A stretch of 64,000 nt of DNA from Leptidea sinapis (lineage: Eukaryota > Arthropoda > Insecta > Lepidoptera > Pieridae), in the NCBI RefSeq assembly GCF_905404315.1, contig NC_066297.1, forward strand, positions 5,084,001 through 5,148,000. Direction: 5' to 3'. The position numbers and the translations under genes were made by a program. Shown one piece after another: positions 54,990 through 64,000 of the stretch; the stretch's first letter is position 1; every line of letters starts with the position of its first letter. A model generated the notes under the pieces. It did no database searches. It was not told the origin of the DNA and saw only the letters and a list, made by a program, of their open reading frames with translations.

Positions 54990-55149
54990 ATGCACTGTGG
55001 TTCTGTACAACGTGCGCAAGAACCGGCAGTCACACGTGCTGAATGCGTCGCGGAAGAGCGTCACGTGCGTAGCTTTCTCTCCTGACGGTCGCTACCTGGC
55101 CACCGGGGAGTGTGGCCATGCGCCCGCCGTCCGCGTCTGGGACCTTCAG
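54990..55149 (+). CDS. Wdr62: WD40 gene exon 3
   Basis: Between TGTAATTGCAG and GTAGGC. It completes Gly54 and encodes CTVVLYNVRKNRQSHVLNAS then RKSVTCVAFSPDGRYLATGE and CGHAPAVRVWDLQ (to residue 107). This is a full WD repeat with the GH dipeptide and the WD end, highly typical of WDR62/MAPKBP1. It ends in phase 0. Confidence 0.96.
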
Positions 55150-55194
55150 GTAGGCTCCCACATTAACACCTCTATCTACATCGTCAAGCTCATG

Positions 55195-55460
55195 GTCGCT
55201 CAGACAGACAATGAAGAAGGCTATGCTCAGAGTTTCCCTGCGAGATCGAATCAGAAATGAGGAGATCGGTAGGAGAACCAAAGTTACCGACATAGCCCAA
55301 ATGATTGCGAAACTGAAATGGCAGTGGGCAGGGCACATATATCGACGGACTGATACCCGTTGGGGCAGTAAAGTCCTCGAATGGCAGGACCGATCGTCGT
55401 GGAAATCTTTGGGGGAGGCCTTTGTCCAGCAGTGGATGTCTTCCGGCTGATGATAATGAT
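55195..55460 (+). pseudogene. RTE-like reverse transcriptase tail, frame still open
   Basis: From 55211 to the stop near 55450 the frame reads MKKAMLRVSLRDRIRNEEIG, then KLKWQWAGHIYRRTDTRWGS and SWKSLGEAFVQQWMSSG. It is the extreme C-terminus of an RTE-type LINE protein with the catalytic domain absent. It lies only 45 bases into intron 3, same strand as the gene, and is not part of the host protein because the exon 3 donor precedes it and the frame fits no downstream exon. Confidence 0.75.
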
Positions 55461-55482
55461 ATTACAGACATCAAATTCAAAT

Positions 55483-55605
55483 ATTTTTATTCAAAATAGG
55501 ATTTAAAATCACTCATTGAACGTCAAAAACTACGAAATCACCATCCCTACGAAATAGTTTGCCTCAGACTTGAGAAGAACGGGCGCAAGAAACTCAGCTT
55601 GTATC
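55483..55605 (-). repeat. LINE 3'-end fragment (AGAAGAACGGGCGCAA family)
   Basis: ATTCAAATATTTTTATTCAA and CTTGAGAAGAACGGGCGCAA match 10266-10440. Confidence 0.5.
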
Positions 55606-55669
55606 TGCAATACCAGTGAACATGAAATGCCTTACCGGTCCTTGATGTGGAGTTGACAATTGATTTCGG

Positions 55670-55985
55670 ATTTTTTTTTATTTTATTTACACATTCTCTT
55701 GCAACACCAGAGGAATCACAGGAGCGTTGCCGGCCTTTAAGTAAGGTGTATGCGCTTTTGAAGGTACCCATGTCGTATGGTCCCGGAAACACCGCATAAG
55801 GAGGCTCATTCCAGAACATTGTAGTACGTGGAACAAAGCTTCAAGGACCGCCACACATCCAGATGGTGGGGATGATATTCTAATTTATGGCGTGTCGAGC
55901 GAAGGTGGAATCAGGTAAAACAGTTCTTCGGAACTCTCCTCGTGATAAATGCGGTAGAAGACACACAGTGAAGCGACTTTAAGCA
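55670..55985 (-). pseudogene. LINE-X ORF2 tail, diverged
   Basis: A minus-strand frame contains WNEPPYAVFPGPYDMGTFKS then AYTLLKGRQRSCDSSGVARE. Frames are broken upstream. T-run at 55670-55680. Confidence 0.6.
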
Positions 55986-56349
55986 CAATGAAGTCGTGTT
56001 ACAAGTACATTAACAAATAAAGGAAAAGTGAAGTTGGTTTGTTAGGCCACATGAATCATGTAATTTCAAAAGTAATTATTGAGTGTTCTTTCGTAGTGCC
56101 ATTTTGATTCCGATAAAATAACGGTGCTTTTATATGTCACTAAACCTTATTCAATATGCTCGTATATTATGTTCTGACAAAGGTTAATGGAACAGTTATA
56201 TTGCATCAGTAAAAGGACACGGAACTAGTACTTACTTTTTGTTTATCAAACCTTAGGAATTCAAGGCCAGAGCTTATAAAGCATTCCTGGTGCATATTCA
56301 GTCCATATCATCCAATTAAGGCTGTTAATTGGGTCATAACTCTTATTAC
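55986..56349. other. Intron 3 sequence, nothing recognised
   Basis: No supported feature. Confidence 0.3.
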
Positions 56350-56641
56350 CAGTGGTAGGCGCCTTTGCACAGGATGCTGGCTAGATTATCGGTACTACAA
56401 CGGCGCCTTTCTCTGCCGTGAAGCAGTAATGTGTAAGCATTATTTTGTTTCGGTCTGGAGGGTGCCGTAGCTAGTGAAATGACTGGACAAATGAGACTTA
56501 ACATCTCATGTCTCAAGGTGATGAGTGGAATTGTAGTGCCGCTCAGAGGTTTTGGGTTTTTCAAGAATCCTGAGCGGCACTGTATTGTAATGAGCAGGGC
56601 GTATCAATTACCATCAACTGAACGTCCTGCTCGTCTCGCCT
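56350..56641 (+). mobile_element. SINE-B copy
   Basis: It starts CAGTGGTAGGCGCC and ends CTCGTCTCGCC without a poly(A) run. About 150 bases before exon 4. Confidence 0.68.
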
Positions 56642-56795
56642 GTGACATACCTGTGTCATTGCTTCTGAATTTTAAGGGAAGGAATATTTGGGACCTTTTT
56701 TCCGTGTTTATTGTCTTTATTTTGCCCAAATTGCATTCCAAAGAACACAGCGACAGGTATACGTTTGTTGACGATAGTTTTATCAATAATTTCAG

Positions 56796-56864
56796 GATCC
56801 CACGGCTTCAGGAGCAGTGCAGATAGCGGAGTTCCCTGGTCACACGCATGGGGTTAATTGTGTG
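56796..56864 (+). CDS. Wdr62: WD40 gene exon 4
   Basis: Between AATAATTTCAG and GTGAGT. It encodes 23 residues, DPTASGAVQIAEFPGHTHGV then NCV (108-130), phase 0 at both ends. The GH.HGV.CV pattern opens the next propeller blade. The exon is short, but its reading continues exactly into exon 5 (AFSKSSKYLVSVG). Confidence 0.93.
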
Positions 56865-57277
56865 GTGAGTCTCTAATACTTACGTAGATCATATGAATCT
56901 TCATCATCATCATTCTATACCTATATTTATAGAGTGTAATGTATTATTCTGTTTAATGAATGAATGTAATGAATAGAATGGTATATTATTATAGAACACA
57001 TTTTATTTGAAGATAAATGCAGATTCCTACTTTTATTGCAAAAACGTACGAAGCGCGTTCAATGTAGTGTGGTTGAGGTCCTTGGAAACTAAAAACGAAA
57101 ATAATATGGCTGGTAGAGCTGGAATATTGATTGGATAAAAAAAAAGGAATAATTAGAATAATAACATTTTTATAAATGGAAGACTTTGTTCTCAGTTTGC
57201 GAGAGCGTGTTTGTGAAAGAGTTTTTTAAGAAATGAATTTTAAATACGGAAAAAGATATGAGGATTTTTAGCTTACA
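56865..57277. other. Intron 4 sequence, nothing recognised
   Basis: No supported feature. Confidence 0.3.
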
Positions 57278-57281
57278 TTAA

Positions 57282-57630
57282 GGATTGGTCTCCGCTGCGC
57301 ACCAACTAGATACCGCAGGCGTAAATAATACTACATTCAAGTTGGCGTTGACGTGCCACTAGTTCTGTTAAACTTTGCTTATAATTAAAACTAAAATGCC
57401 GGGTTGAGTAGTCAAACTTTGAGAATAATACTTCAACAAATAAAAAAGACACATATCATCAGTAAGTATTTTGTATTTTATTCATTTCAATGTAAAATAA
57501 CACGATGCGTATGTTACAAGATGCCATTGAGTGTCAAGATGCCACGCACACAAGCAATAGTTGCCGTAATAAAAAAGGTATTGTTCTTAGGTAGTGCTGT
57601 ATCTAGTTGGAGCGCAGCGGACACTAATCC
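57282..57630. mobile_element. TTAA-flanked MITE (piggyBac-like), copy 2
   Basis: Left flank TTAA, right flank TTTA (a changed TTAA). Ends GGATTGGTCTCCGCTGCG and GCGCAGCGGACACTAATCC. Shorter than copy 1 through small internal losses. Confidence 0.7.
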
Positions 57631-57705
57631 TTTATATAAGATTTCAAGTAATAGTAGGTCATCACCTCATTTAATTTTAAACAATTTGTTATGTTTTCAT
57701 AAAAA

Positions 57706-57829
57706 TTGAGAACAACATTTTATGAACGATGCGGGACTCGATCGGTTAGCTCAGTTCGCAGAGCACTGGCACGGAACGCCAGAGGTCGTGGGTTCGAGTC
57801 CCGCATCGTTCATAAAATTTTGTTTTCAA
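57706..57829. mobile_element. tRNA-like palindromic element
   Basis: 57721-57741 and 57794-57814 are exact inverted copies (TATGAACGATGCGGGACTCG), extending imperfectly outward. Between them lies a tRNA-like sequence with TTAGCTCAGTTCGCAGAGC, a possible anticodon stem CTGGC/GCCAG and a B box GGTTCGAGTCC. The base before the would-be anticodon is C instead of the invariant T. The acceptor stem is replaced by the long inverted repeat, so a working tRNA is unlikely. Confidence 0.7.
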
Positions 57830-57894
57830 ATTTTATTCATTCAATTTTGGTTTTCAACACTTTGCTCTTAAAAGATTTGGCAAACTTAGAAGAT

Positions 57895-57960
57895 AACTTG
57901 ACATTCATGAGTGTCATTTCCTTGACCGACATGAATAAAGTGATTTTGATTTGATTTCTA
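57895..57960 (+). repeat. LINE 3' tail fragment
   Basis: TTGACATTCATGAGTGTCAT then GTGATTTTGATTTGATTT; a shortened relative of 41165-41325. Confidence 0.5.
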
Positions 57961-58171
57961 TTTAAGCATAAGTATTAGTAGGAAATTTCAGCTAATGTTG
58001 GCTTACAAGAGGAGAGTAGTACTTGGAGGATATAACGAAAACTTAATTATTTACCATTTATTAATTATATTCATATTGGTGTTTGAGAGTGATATGATTT
58101 TCTACTCTCGAGAGACCCGGCATGGGACAGGCTTTCTCCAAGTACCTATAGTGTATGTTTGCATGTTCCAG

Positions 58172-58276
58172 GCTTTCTCCAAGTCGTCGAAGTATCTGGT
58201 GTCCGTTGGCTCGCAGCATGATATGATAGTCAACGTGTGGGACTGGCGGAGCAACCTCAAGCTTGCCAGCAATAAG
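58172..58276 (+). CDS. Wdr62: WD40 gene exon 5
   Basis: Between ATGTTCCAG and GTGAGC. It encodes AFSKSSKYLVSVGSQHDMIV then NVWDWRSNLKLASNK (residues 131-165), a WD repeat end with VNVWDW, phase 0 on both sides. QHDMIVNVW is one of the most conserved strings of this protein family. A second copy of the acceptor and first bases lies 41 bases upstream and is not the real start because it would hit a stop after six codons. Confidence 0.95.
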
Positions 58277-59020
58277 GTGAGCTTAGCCGATTGATTTTTG
58301 AAGTGAAAACTTCTCTAGCCGTTTTGGGTACTTTTTGGTAGGGGAAAATCATATGGGTTTGCGTCACCGTCATGCCCATGACTGGTGCACGCAATGAATA
58401 AATAATAAAAAAATATATGTATAATATACAGTTAGAAACTTTTTGGATGGGTAATGTTGCATTTCGTGAGTTCGCGTCACCGAAATGCTTATAGCAGTAT
58501 ATCTGTAGCTATACCGCTGACGTCTTGTGCAATATTAGTGCTGTGTATATCTTATAATATCTTAATTGAAATTGAATAGATTTAGTGGAAAGTTCGCTGT
58601 TTATATATACTGTCCATTGGCGAAATAGTGTTTATGTTTTGTTTTACAAATTTTTTATTCAGGTTCATTTTTTTAATGTTATTTTCAAAAGTTACGCCTC
58701 TAAAATATTTTAAAGTCATGCTATATCGAGAAAACGGTGTGTTGGATGAATATTTTATTATGCCCCGTCTAGAGAATATCTTGGAAATATTATCTCTCGA
58801 TTTTAGATACAAAAATATGCTAAAAAATGTTTTTCACATAAAGTTAAATAACAAATTTAATATAATAACATCAAAAAGTTATCCTGTATTGGCCACGTAT
58901 TGAGATTACTGAAAAGCTGCTCCAATCTATTTTTATGCTTGTTTAGAGAATAATATAAGAAGAAAGTTTTGATGGACACACTACATATTATCATTACTAA
59001 TGTAATATTGTAATTTTTAG
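58277..59020. other. Intron 5 sequence
   Basis: 58290-58330 (TTGAAGTGAAAACTTCT) is repeated at 49757. Two stretches with GCGTCACCG (58362 and 58474) and ATGC nearby form a weak direct repeat. The AT-rich 91-codon frame at 58628-58903 is not considered a gene. Confidence 0.35.
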
Positions 59021-59131
59021 GTTTCGTCCCGAGTGAAGGCGGTGAGTTTCTCTGAAAACGGGGACTACTTCGTTACGGTTGGCTTTCGGCACGTCAAATT
59101 CTGGTATCTGGAGTATTCGCGAAATGCCAAG
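59021..59131 (+). CDS. Wdr62: WD40 gene exon 6
   Basis: Between GTAATTTTTAG and GTGAGA. It encodes VSSRVKAVSFSENGDYFVTV then GFRHVKFWYLEYSRNAK (166-202), a full WD repeat ending FWYL, phase 0 on both sides. The NKVSSRV join with exon 5 is exactly as in the vertebrate relatives. Confidence 0.96.
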
Positions 59132-59579
59132 GTGAGATATAAGTATTCTGCGAAGCAAGATCCTTATAATTATACACTTCTGATGAAGTACGTTAAAATC
59201 TCAGAAGTGGGATTGAGACTTCAAGTGATTAAAACAAGCTTATTATTAAATTATTTGATTGCATTCCATTAGAACTCTGTTCTTTGACTTTTTTCTATTG
59301 CTTTTGACCGTTGGATGTTAAGTGTTCCCGATTTACATACTTCCCCCTATTGATAACAGGAAATACCACCTCCGAGGCAATAAATGGCACTAAGAAAAAG
59401 AAGGTTTTAAACAGAAAAGCTTAATAATCACAACTATGACAAATACTATCTTGACTCATTTCATATTTCATCTGCAGTCCCCGTGGAAACGAGATCTGGA
59501 AAGGTCTTCAAACGTCGGGTCAACACAAAAAACCGAATTCAAAAAATTTCAAAGACTTAATAAAATTTTTAGTTATTTG
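59132..59579. other. Intron 6 sequence
   Basis: 59470-59520 has GTGGAAACGAGATCTGGAAA then GGTCTTCAAACGTC, matching 26770-26800. Nothing else is recognised. Confidence 0.35.
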
Positions 59580-59805
59580 ATATTTTTCAGTTTTTGAAGT
59601 CGGTTTTTTTAAACGTAGTTTTTTTACTTACATTAGATTTTAGCGTAAGAGTTACATTTTTATTATTATTTTAGTTTTCATCTATTTCGCATCAAACAAA
59701 AGAAGAATTACGTAAATCGGATCATAAATCTCAGAGTAATCGGTGTACATACATAAAAAAATAACCGATCGAATTGATTACCTCCTCCTTTTTGAAGTCG
59801 GTTAA
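59580..59805. repeat. AAGTCGG-family element
   Basis: A shorter copy of 29540-29890, with GTTTTTGAAGTCGGTTTTTT at the left and CTCCTCCTTTTTGAAGTCGG at the right. It is followed directly by the TTTTAATCCTTTAAAAAGTG repeat and then exon 7. Confidence 0.6.
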
Positions 59806-59906
59806 ACAGTCTCAATTGACGCGTTTTAATCCTTTAAAAAGTGTTTTATTTAAGATTATAATATTGAGCACATATTACAAGTAATACAATATAATGAATG
59901 TTGCAG

Positions 59907-60089
59907 TACAAAGAGCCGGTGCCGCTCATGGGCCGTTCGGCAATCCTCGGCGAGCAGAAGGACAATGAGTTCTGCGACGTGGTGTGCGGGCGAGGCGACA
60001 CAGCGGATAGCACGTACGCGATCACTCGCGGCGGCCTGCTGTGTGAGTTCAACAGCCGCCGCCTCCTGGACAAGTGGGTGGAGCTGAGG
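59907..60089 (+). CDS. Wdr62: WD40 gene exon 7
   Basis: Between GAATGTTGCAG and GTGAGT. It encodes 61 residues, YKEPVPLMGRSAILGEQKDN, then EFCDVVCGRGDTADSTYAIT and RGGLLCEFNSRRLLDKWVEL then R (203-263). The VPL.GRS..LGE and CGRG..ADSTY.IT strings are hallmarks of WDR62/MAPKBP1. The exon is far richer in G and C than the intron around it. Confidence 0.97.
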
Positions 60090-60094
60090 GTGAG

Positions 60095-60250
60095 TCATCA
60101 TCATCAATTCAGCCGGAAGACGTCCTCTGTTGGACAAAGGCCTCTCCAAAGATCGCCATGACCTGGTCATGCGCTGTCCTCATTCAACGTATTCCGGCGA
60201 TCTTGACCAGATTGTCGGTCCATCTTGTGGGGGGCCTGCCAACACTAAGT
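60095..60250 (-). pseudogene. RTE-like LINE 3' fragment
   Basis: Minus-strand relative of 42730-42880 (TTGGAGAGGCCTTTGTCCAA, ATGATGATGACTC). It begins only five bases after the exon 7 donor. Confidence 0.55.
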
Positions 60251-60749
60251 CTTCCGATAGGTGATCGTCATTTGAGGACTTTACTGCACCAACGGCCAAC
60301 TCTCCGTGGAGCTATGTGCCCATATATTTGCTATATATATGAGGGTTATTACTTTATTATTATTAGTATTTTATCTTGCCATTTGTCTTCTCGATATTCA
60401 ACAAATGTTTTGTGTTTATAAGTCAGTCTTGTACGGTGCGTGCCCATTGCCACATTGTTTGTTATGCTGTCTTGTCTTAACTGCAAAGCTAAAGTTTCAC
60501 ACATTATGTTATAAGAATTCTCGAAGATGCGCGATAGGCATTTAATGCGGATGAAAATATATTTATTAACCTAACAAAGTTATAAAACTATGTTTTAAAC
60601 GAATAAATAAAATCAAAATTTGAGATACTTTTCGATTGATGTTAAAAAACTTAATAATTCATTTTAATAAAATAAAATAAAAAGTCATTTTACTGATCTT
60701 AATCAACGTTCTTGCGATATCAGGTAAAAGTTTTTTGATATCTGTAATA
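60251..60749. other. Intron 7 sequence, nothing recognised
   Basis: No supported feature. Confidence 0.3.
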
Positions 60750-60790
60750 GTTACGGAATAATTGTCTTGACCAGACAATTATTCCGTAAC
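60750..60790. repeat. Perfect 18-bp-arm hairpin
   Basis: GTTACGGAATAATTGTCT and its exact complement are separated by TGACC. A shorter CTGTAAT / ATTACAG pair lies just outside. It stands next to the hAT-type MITE. Confidence 0.88.
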
Positions 60791-60814
60791 TCTTAAAGAT
60801 TACAGCCTGTATAG

Positions 60815-61273
60815 CAGGGATGCTCAAGCTTGAACTGCTGGCGATCTATTTCAAAATTGTTATACTACGATCGATCGGCTCTGAGAGGCTTCAAGTATGT
60901 GTGATGAAGGATTGTCGTCTACGTAGAGTGTCACGATGACATAGATTTTTTTGACATAGTTTTGTGCACAATATGCATTTTTTTGTCAAGGTAAGTGTAG
61001 GTCTGCTCTAAAATGTCAATGAAAAAACTCATAATTATTATTCAAAATTGCGAGTTTATTGGTTCTTACAAAACAAACGCGTTCTAAAGTTCTAAACTTA
61101 ACTAAATAGTGACTTTGGATGTTGAAGCGTGACACTGCATGTCCTGAGCATGTGCAGAAGATGGTACGTAATTACCGATTTTAGTTTATTATACCGGATT
61201 TTTTTCTCGAGATCGACTCAAAATGCACTCGCGATCCACCCGTCGATCCCGATCGACCGTTTGAGCACCCCTG
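60815..61273. mobile_element. hAT-type MITE, copy 2, with 8-bp target duplication
   Basis: CTGTATAG occurs at 60807-60814 and 61274-61281. Ends CAGGGATGCTCAA and TTGAGCACCCCTG are inverted with one mismatch, the terminal form of hAT elements. No transposase. It ends 55 bases before exon 8. Confidence 0.88.
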
Positions 61274-61328
61274 CTGTATAGTATCCTAGCCGTGTTCGCT
61301 CATCTAATAGTTTGTTATATATTTCCAG

Positions 61329-61489
61329 ACAACGAGCGCCAACTGCATGGCGATCGGTTCCAACTACATCTTCGTGGGGTGCGCCGAGGGCATCGTGAGG
61401 TGCTTCGCCCCGGATACGTTGCGGCACGTGACCACCCTGCCGCGGACCCATTACCTGGGCGTAGACGTCGCGCAGGGCGTCAATATCAA
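61329..61489 (+). CDS. Wdr62: WD40 gene exon 8
   Basis: Between TATATTTCCAG and GTAATG. It encodes TTSANCMAIGSNYIFVGCAE then GIVRCFAPDTLRHVTTLPRT and HYLGVDVAQGVNI (264-316) plus two bases of the next codon. IFVGCA.G.VR.F and TLPR.H.LG.D are family signatures. The donor lies inside AAGTAA, so reading through would stop at once. Confidence 0.95.
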
Positions 61490-61507
61490 GTAATGAAATA
61501 ACATTTT

Positions 61508-61670
61508 TTTTTTATCGAAGAGAGGACAAACGAGCGTACGGTCACCTGGTGTTAAGTGATCACCGCCGCCCACATTCCCTTGCAATACCAGAAGAACCAC
61601 AAGAGCTCTGCCGGCCCTTTAGGAAAGTGTACGCGTATTTTTGAAGGTCCTGTCGTATCGTCCCGGAAAC
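61508..61670 (-). mobile_element. LINE-X 3' end in intron 8
   Basis: A T-run, then GGACAAACGAGCGTACGGTC and TCGTCCCGGAAAC. It fills about one third of this 463-base intron. Confidence 0.62.
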
Positions 61671-61952
61671 GAAGTAATTTTTAAATATTATATTCATAAG
61701 CTTTTATTTTTAATTTTTGTCACATTTGCCACTTATTCACCAAACATGTTTTTTTTTATTTGACTAGTATGATAGACTGTTTCAACTATATACTATTTAA
61801 TTATGCTTGATTATGACTGTTTGATTCCTAAAATAAAATAAATAAATGATTAACGTTGGATAGTACTACCCGTGTGTTCATTTAATGTCCGGGAAGATTG
61901 TCTTCTTGCATCCTGTTACTAGTGTTATGATGAATGTAATATTGTGTTTCAG

Positions 61953-62088
61953 CCACATAATAAGTCAGCCGCCGAACGCTCGCTATCCCGACACCGTGGC
62001 GCTGACATACGACGAGCGGAACCACAAACTGACCTGCGTTTACAACGATCACAGCCTCTACGTGTGGGACGTGCGGGATATCAAACGG
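61953..62088 (+). CDS. Wdr62: WD40 gene exon 9
   Basis: Between TTGTGTTTCAG and GTGAGC. It completes Asn317 and encodes HIISQPPNARYPDTVALTYD then ERNHKLTCVYNDHSLYVWDV and RDIKR (to 362). ARYPDT.AL.YD and CVYNDHS.YVWDV are strongly conserved in the family. Phase 0 at its end. Confidence 0.97.
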
Positions 62089-62128
62089 GTGAGCTCGTTT
62101 ATATGTATAGCTTAGATGGGCGAGTTCG

Positions 62129-62185
62129 TTAACAAGCTAAGTGTTGTAAATAGATGAAAGAGTCTACAACACTTAGCTCGTTTAC
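62129..62185. repeat. Inverted repeat, ~21-bp arms
   Basis: AACAAGCTAAGTGTTGTA and TACAACACTTAGCTCGTT pair around a 16-base spacer. Possibly a very short MITE. Confidence 0.75.
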
Positions 62186-62340
62186 GAATACTACTTTATA
62201 AAACTGTATCGTAGTATAAGTAGCTGTTATTGTTATAATACAAACAGATGATTCAATTTTATTTATTTAATCAGATATTTTGTCTTTGGGTCGTCCTATG
62301 TATAATATATATGCCCCTCGCGATGAGATGGGGACAAGCC

Positions 62341-62368
62341 GCCATCTTAATGACGTCATTAAGATGGC
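62341..62368. repeat. 28-bp perfect palindrome centred on TGACGTCA
   Basis: The two halves (GCCATCTTAATGAC and complement) join at the centre without a loop. It contains a consensus CRE/ATF site TGACGTCA. Whether it binds a factor is unknown. Confidence 0.85.
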
Positions 62369-63459
62369 TTACGTCAGGTTCACTTCTTAAATCCTCAAAC
62401 AAAAGTACAATTTGGAAAGTCACCTAGACTTAATCAATGTGACAAGGTTCTATCTCTCCTTTACCGGGCCGGGGCTATATAGCTTAATTTGAATATCATA
62501 AATGAGTATCTAGAGTGTTGATTTTGCAAAGTTTCACAAAACTACTTCGAGACGTGTATCAGCCCTAGAATAGGCATCTTAAAGAGCCATTGCCTTGCCA
62601 AACGCTTAAACAAGTAATACAGGTTGCTTGTAATTGATTTCTATTTTCTGATTACCTATATTTTACTTCGTTATAATTAATATAGATTTCAAAATAAATA
62701 GTAGATTTTACAAAGAGTGCACAAAACGAACCATTTTATTCGAGCACTTTTACCTGATAGTAATGTCGAGGATAAAATGGTTTTGTGGACGAGTTATAAA
62801 CTCCGCTTTTCATTTCGATTGCGAGGAAGTAAAACAGTGGTATAACATGGATATTTTTAGCAATTTTAGCAAATTTGAAGAAATTAATAAACGCACGAAA
62901 AAACGAGGCCTGTTTGTCGCCGCTTTTTTTTTAAATCTTACGACATTGATATTAGGCTTGGGCTCCAGACCTATACAACCTACTATTAAATTAATTTTGT
63001 AATATATTTTTTTATTAATTAAATAAGCTACCGTATTTTAATTTAAATTTTAATATCTTTTATGTCTTAAAAAACACATGAGGCAAATAAATTAAAGTAA
63101 ATATTATAAAATAACAAATTCTATCTCTGAACTTTTTATTGTGTTTGGCTCATTTTCTTTGCCTTAATATACACACATTTATGAGTAGATACTTTTGTGC
63201 ACTAGTGCACAAAAATCGATTTCAGAGCATGAGAAGTGAAAAGAATATTTTCTTGCACGTGCATTTAAATAGCGCGGTAGTTTAAAATAAAATCAAATAA
63301 TGTATATTCGATTGATACCTTTTTCCTGCGCTTTATTTTTGATATTTGTATTCAGTTGCAAAAAGTAATTTTGTGTATGCAACTGTAATTCGATATTCAA
63401 TCACTCATGTGTTGCTATTATCACTTAAGGCGCAACTCACACTCACTTTAAAACTCCAG
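62369..63459. other. Intron 9 sequence
   Basis: 62515-62615 (TTTCACAAAACTACTTCGAG, AATAGGCATCTTAAAGAG) is an IR-R core remnant. 62800-62840 resembles part of the 330-bp repeat at 38470. The 79-codon frame at 62763-63002 has no family likeness and is not called. Confidence 0.35.
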
Positions 63460-63636
63460 GTGGGCAAATCACACTCGTCGTTATTCCACTCGGCTTGCAT
63501 CTGGGGTGTGGACATGGCGCCGGCGGACGTGGAAGGCGAGGGAGCCCTGCCGCCTGGTACCTTCCTCACGTGCTCCAGCGACGACACCGTGCGCTTCTGG
63601 AGCCTGGGCCCCGAGCACACAAACATCTATAGCAAT
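63460..63636 (+). CDS. Wdr62: WD40 gene exon 10 (last in window)
   Basis: Between TAAAACTCCAG and GTGAGT. It encodes VGKSHSSLFHSACIWGVDMA then PADVEGEGALPPGTFLTCSS and DDTVRFWSLGPEHTNIYSN (363-421), phase 0. The FHS.C.W.V.....LP...F.TCSSD.T.R.W order fits the seventh-blade region of the family. The next exons are outside the window. The donor is followed at once by a degenerate copy of this exon. Confidence 0.95.
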
Positions 63637-63642
63637 GTGAGT

Positions 63643-63880
63643 TCATATACAAATCACAGCCGTCACTGTTCCGTGCGGCGTGCATCTGGGGTGTGGCCAT
63701 AGTGCTAGCGGATGATGTGAGTTCTGTTGCCCGGCATCTTCCTCACGTGCTCCATTGATGACAACGTGTGCTTTCGGTGGCCCGAGCACACCATGATCCA
63801 CCAACCTCATGTTGGTATCAATTTATATACAAATCTTACACGTCGTTGTTCCATTCGATGTGCCGTCCGGCTCACACATT
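63643..63880 (+). pseudogene. Degenerate tandem copies of exon 10
   Basis: From 63651 the sequence repeats exon 10: GCGTGCATCTGGGGTGTGG, then after a gap ATCTTCCTCACGTGCTCCAT and GGCCCGAGCACAC-type sequence. A third start lies at 63831 (AAATCTTACACGTCGTTGTT then CCATTCGATGTGCC). Spacing is about 185 and 180 bases. The second unit has lost about 40 bases including the region for PADVEGEGAL, is out of frame, and lacks a good acceptor. These are exon relics and not used exons, as far as the sequence shows. Confidence 0.8.
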
Positions 63881-64000
63881 ATAGCGTATTGACAAATAAT
63901 TCTCAACACTATTCTTTAGCGTTTATGGACACCCAGCTTACACAGTTGACGCACATCTCTAATCTCTAACAAACACATAGAGGACTATTGTGTTTATTTA

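Larger units (their letters stand above)
32226..64000 (+). other. Wdr62: WD40 gene locus, WDR62/MAPKBP1 family, 3' end outside
   Basis: Ten exons joined by GT-AG introns give a continuous 421-codon frame. The order of blocks matches the N-terminal propeller region of the WDR62/MAPKBP1 family. That family comprises WD40 scaffold proteins which bind JNK-pathway kinases and act at spindle poles and centrosomes. Family members are usually well over 1000 residues, so at most the first third is here. Intron lengths are 10204, 12399, 1646, 1307, 744, 775, 1239, 463 and 1371 bases. All nested coding frames in the introns are transposon-derived. Insects are thought to have a single member, hence the symbol. 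Confidence 0.9.

Noticed and set aside
55211..55450. Alternative exon of the WD40 gene just after exon 3
   Set aside because: The protein matches the tail of RTE-like LINEs found at several other places in the window.
57721..57814. Possible functional tRNA gene
   Set aside because: Box motifs are present, but T33 is missing and the acceptor stem is replaced by a long inverted repeat; related copies are decayed repeats.
58628..58903. 91-codon frame in intron 5
   Set aside because: Composition is that of AT-rich DNA, an opposing frame is also open, and it fits no splice phase.

Overview
This is nuclear DNA of an insect, most likely a moth or butterfly. It is AT-rich, intron-containing and packed with short mobile elements. 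The Lepidoptera assignment rests on my recognising several repeat types (Lep1-type Helitrons ending in GTCAGCTAGT, abundant short tRNA-headed retroposons, LINE 3' ends) and on an animal-type gene; I ran no database search.

The one clear host gene is the 5' part of a WD40 scaffold gene on the plus strand, the single-copy insect counterpart of vertebrate WDR62/MAPKBP1. I could place ten coding exons with consistent GT-AG boundaries and phases: 32226-32294, 42499-42590, 54990-55149, 56796-56864, 58172-58276, 59021-59131, 59907-60089, 61329-61489, 61953-62088 and 63460-63636. Together they give 1263 bases, or 421 codons, without a stop. The gene runs off the right edge. Introns 1 and 2 are 10.2 and 12.4 kb and are full of transposons; the later introns are 0.5-1.6 kb.

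Positions 1-32200 hold no host gene that I can support. They contain nested Helitrons, tRNA-headed SINEs (called SINE-A here), a second SINE-like family (SINE-B, starting CAGTGGGAGGC), several MITE families, 5'-truncated LINE ends, a 1068-bp fold-back element nested in a SINE, a non-autonomous hAT with its 8-bp target duplication, and a six-copy 127-bp tandem array. A CpG-rich stretch near 25800-25950 looks like a housekeeping promoter.

Intron 2 carries a complete mariner (44213-45531). It has both terminal inverted repeats, TA duplications and an uninterrupted DD34D transposase, so it may be young and possibly active. Other points of interest are a hairpin retroposon family with 12-13 bp target duplications, a degenerate tandem triplication around exon 10 of the WD40 gene, a duplicated splice acceptor at exon 5, and a TATA box inside intron 2. 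I found no CRISPR, operon or other prokaryotic system. Family labels such as SINE-B, MITE-C and IR-R are only local names for this report.
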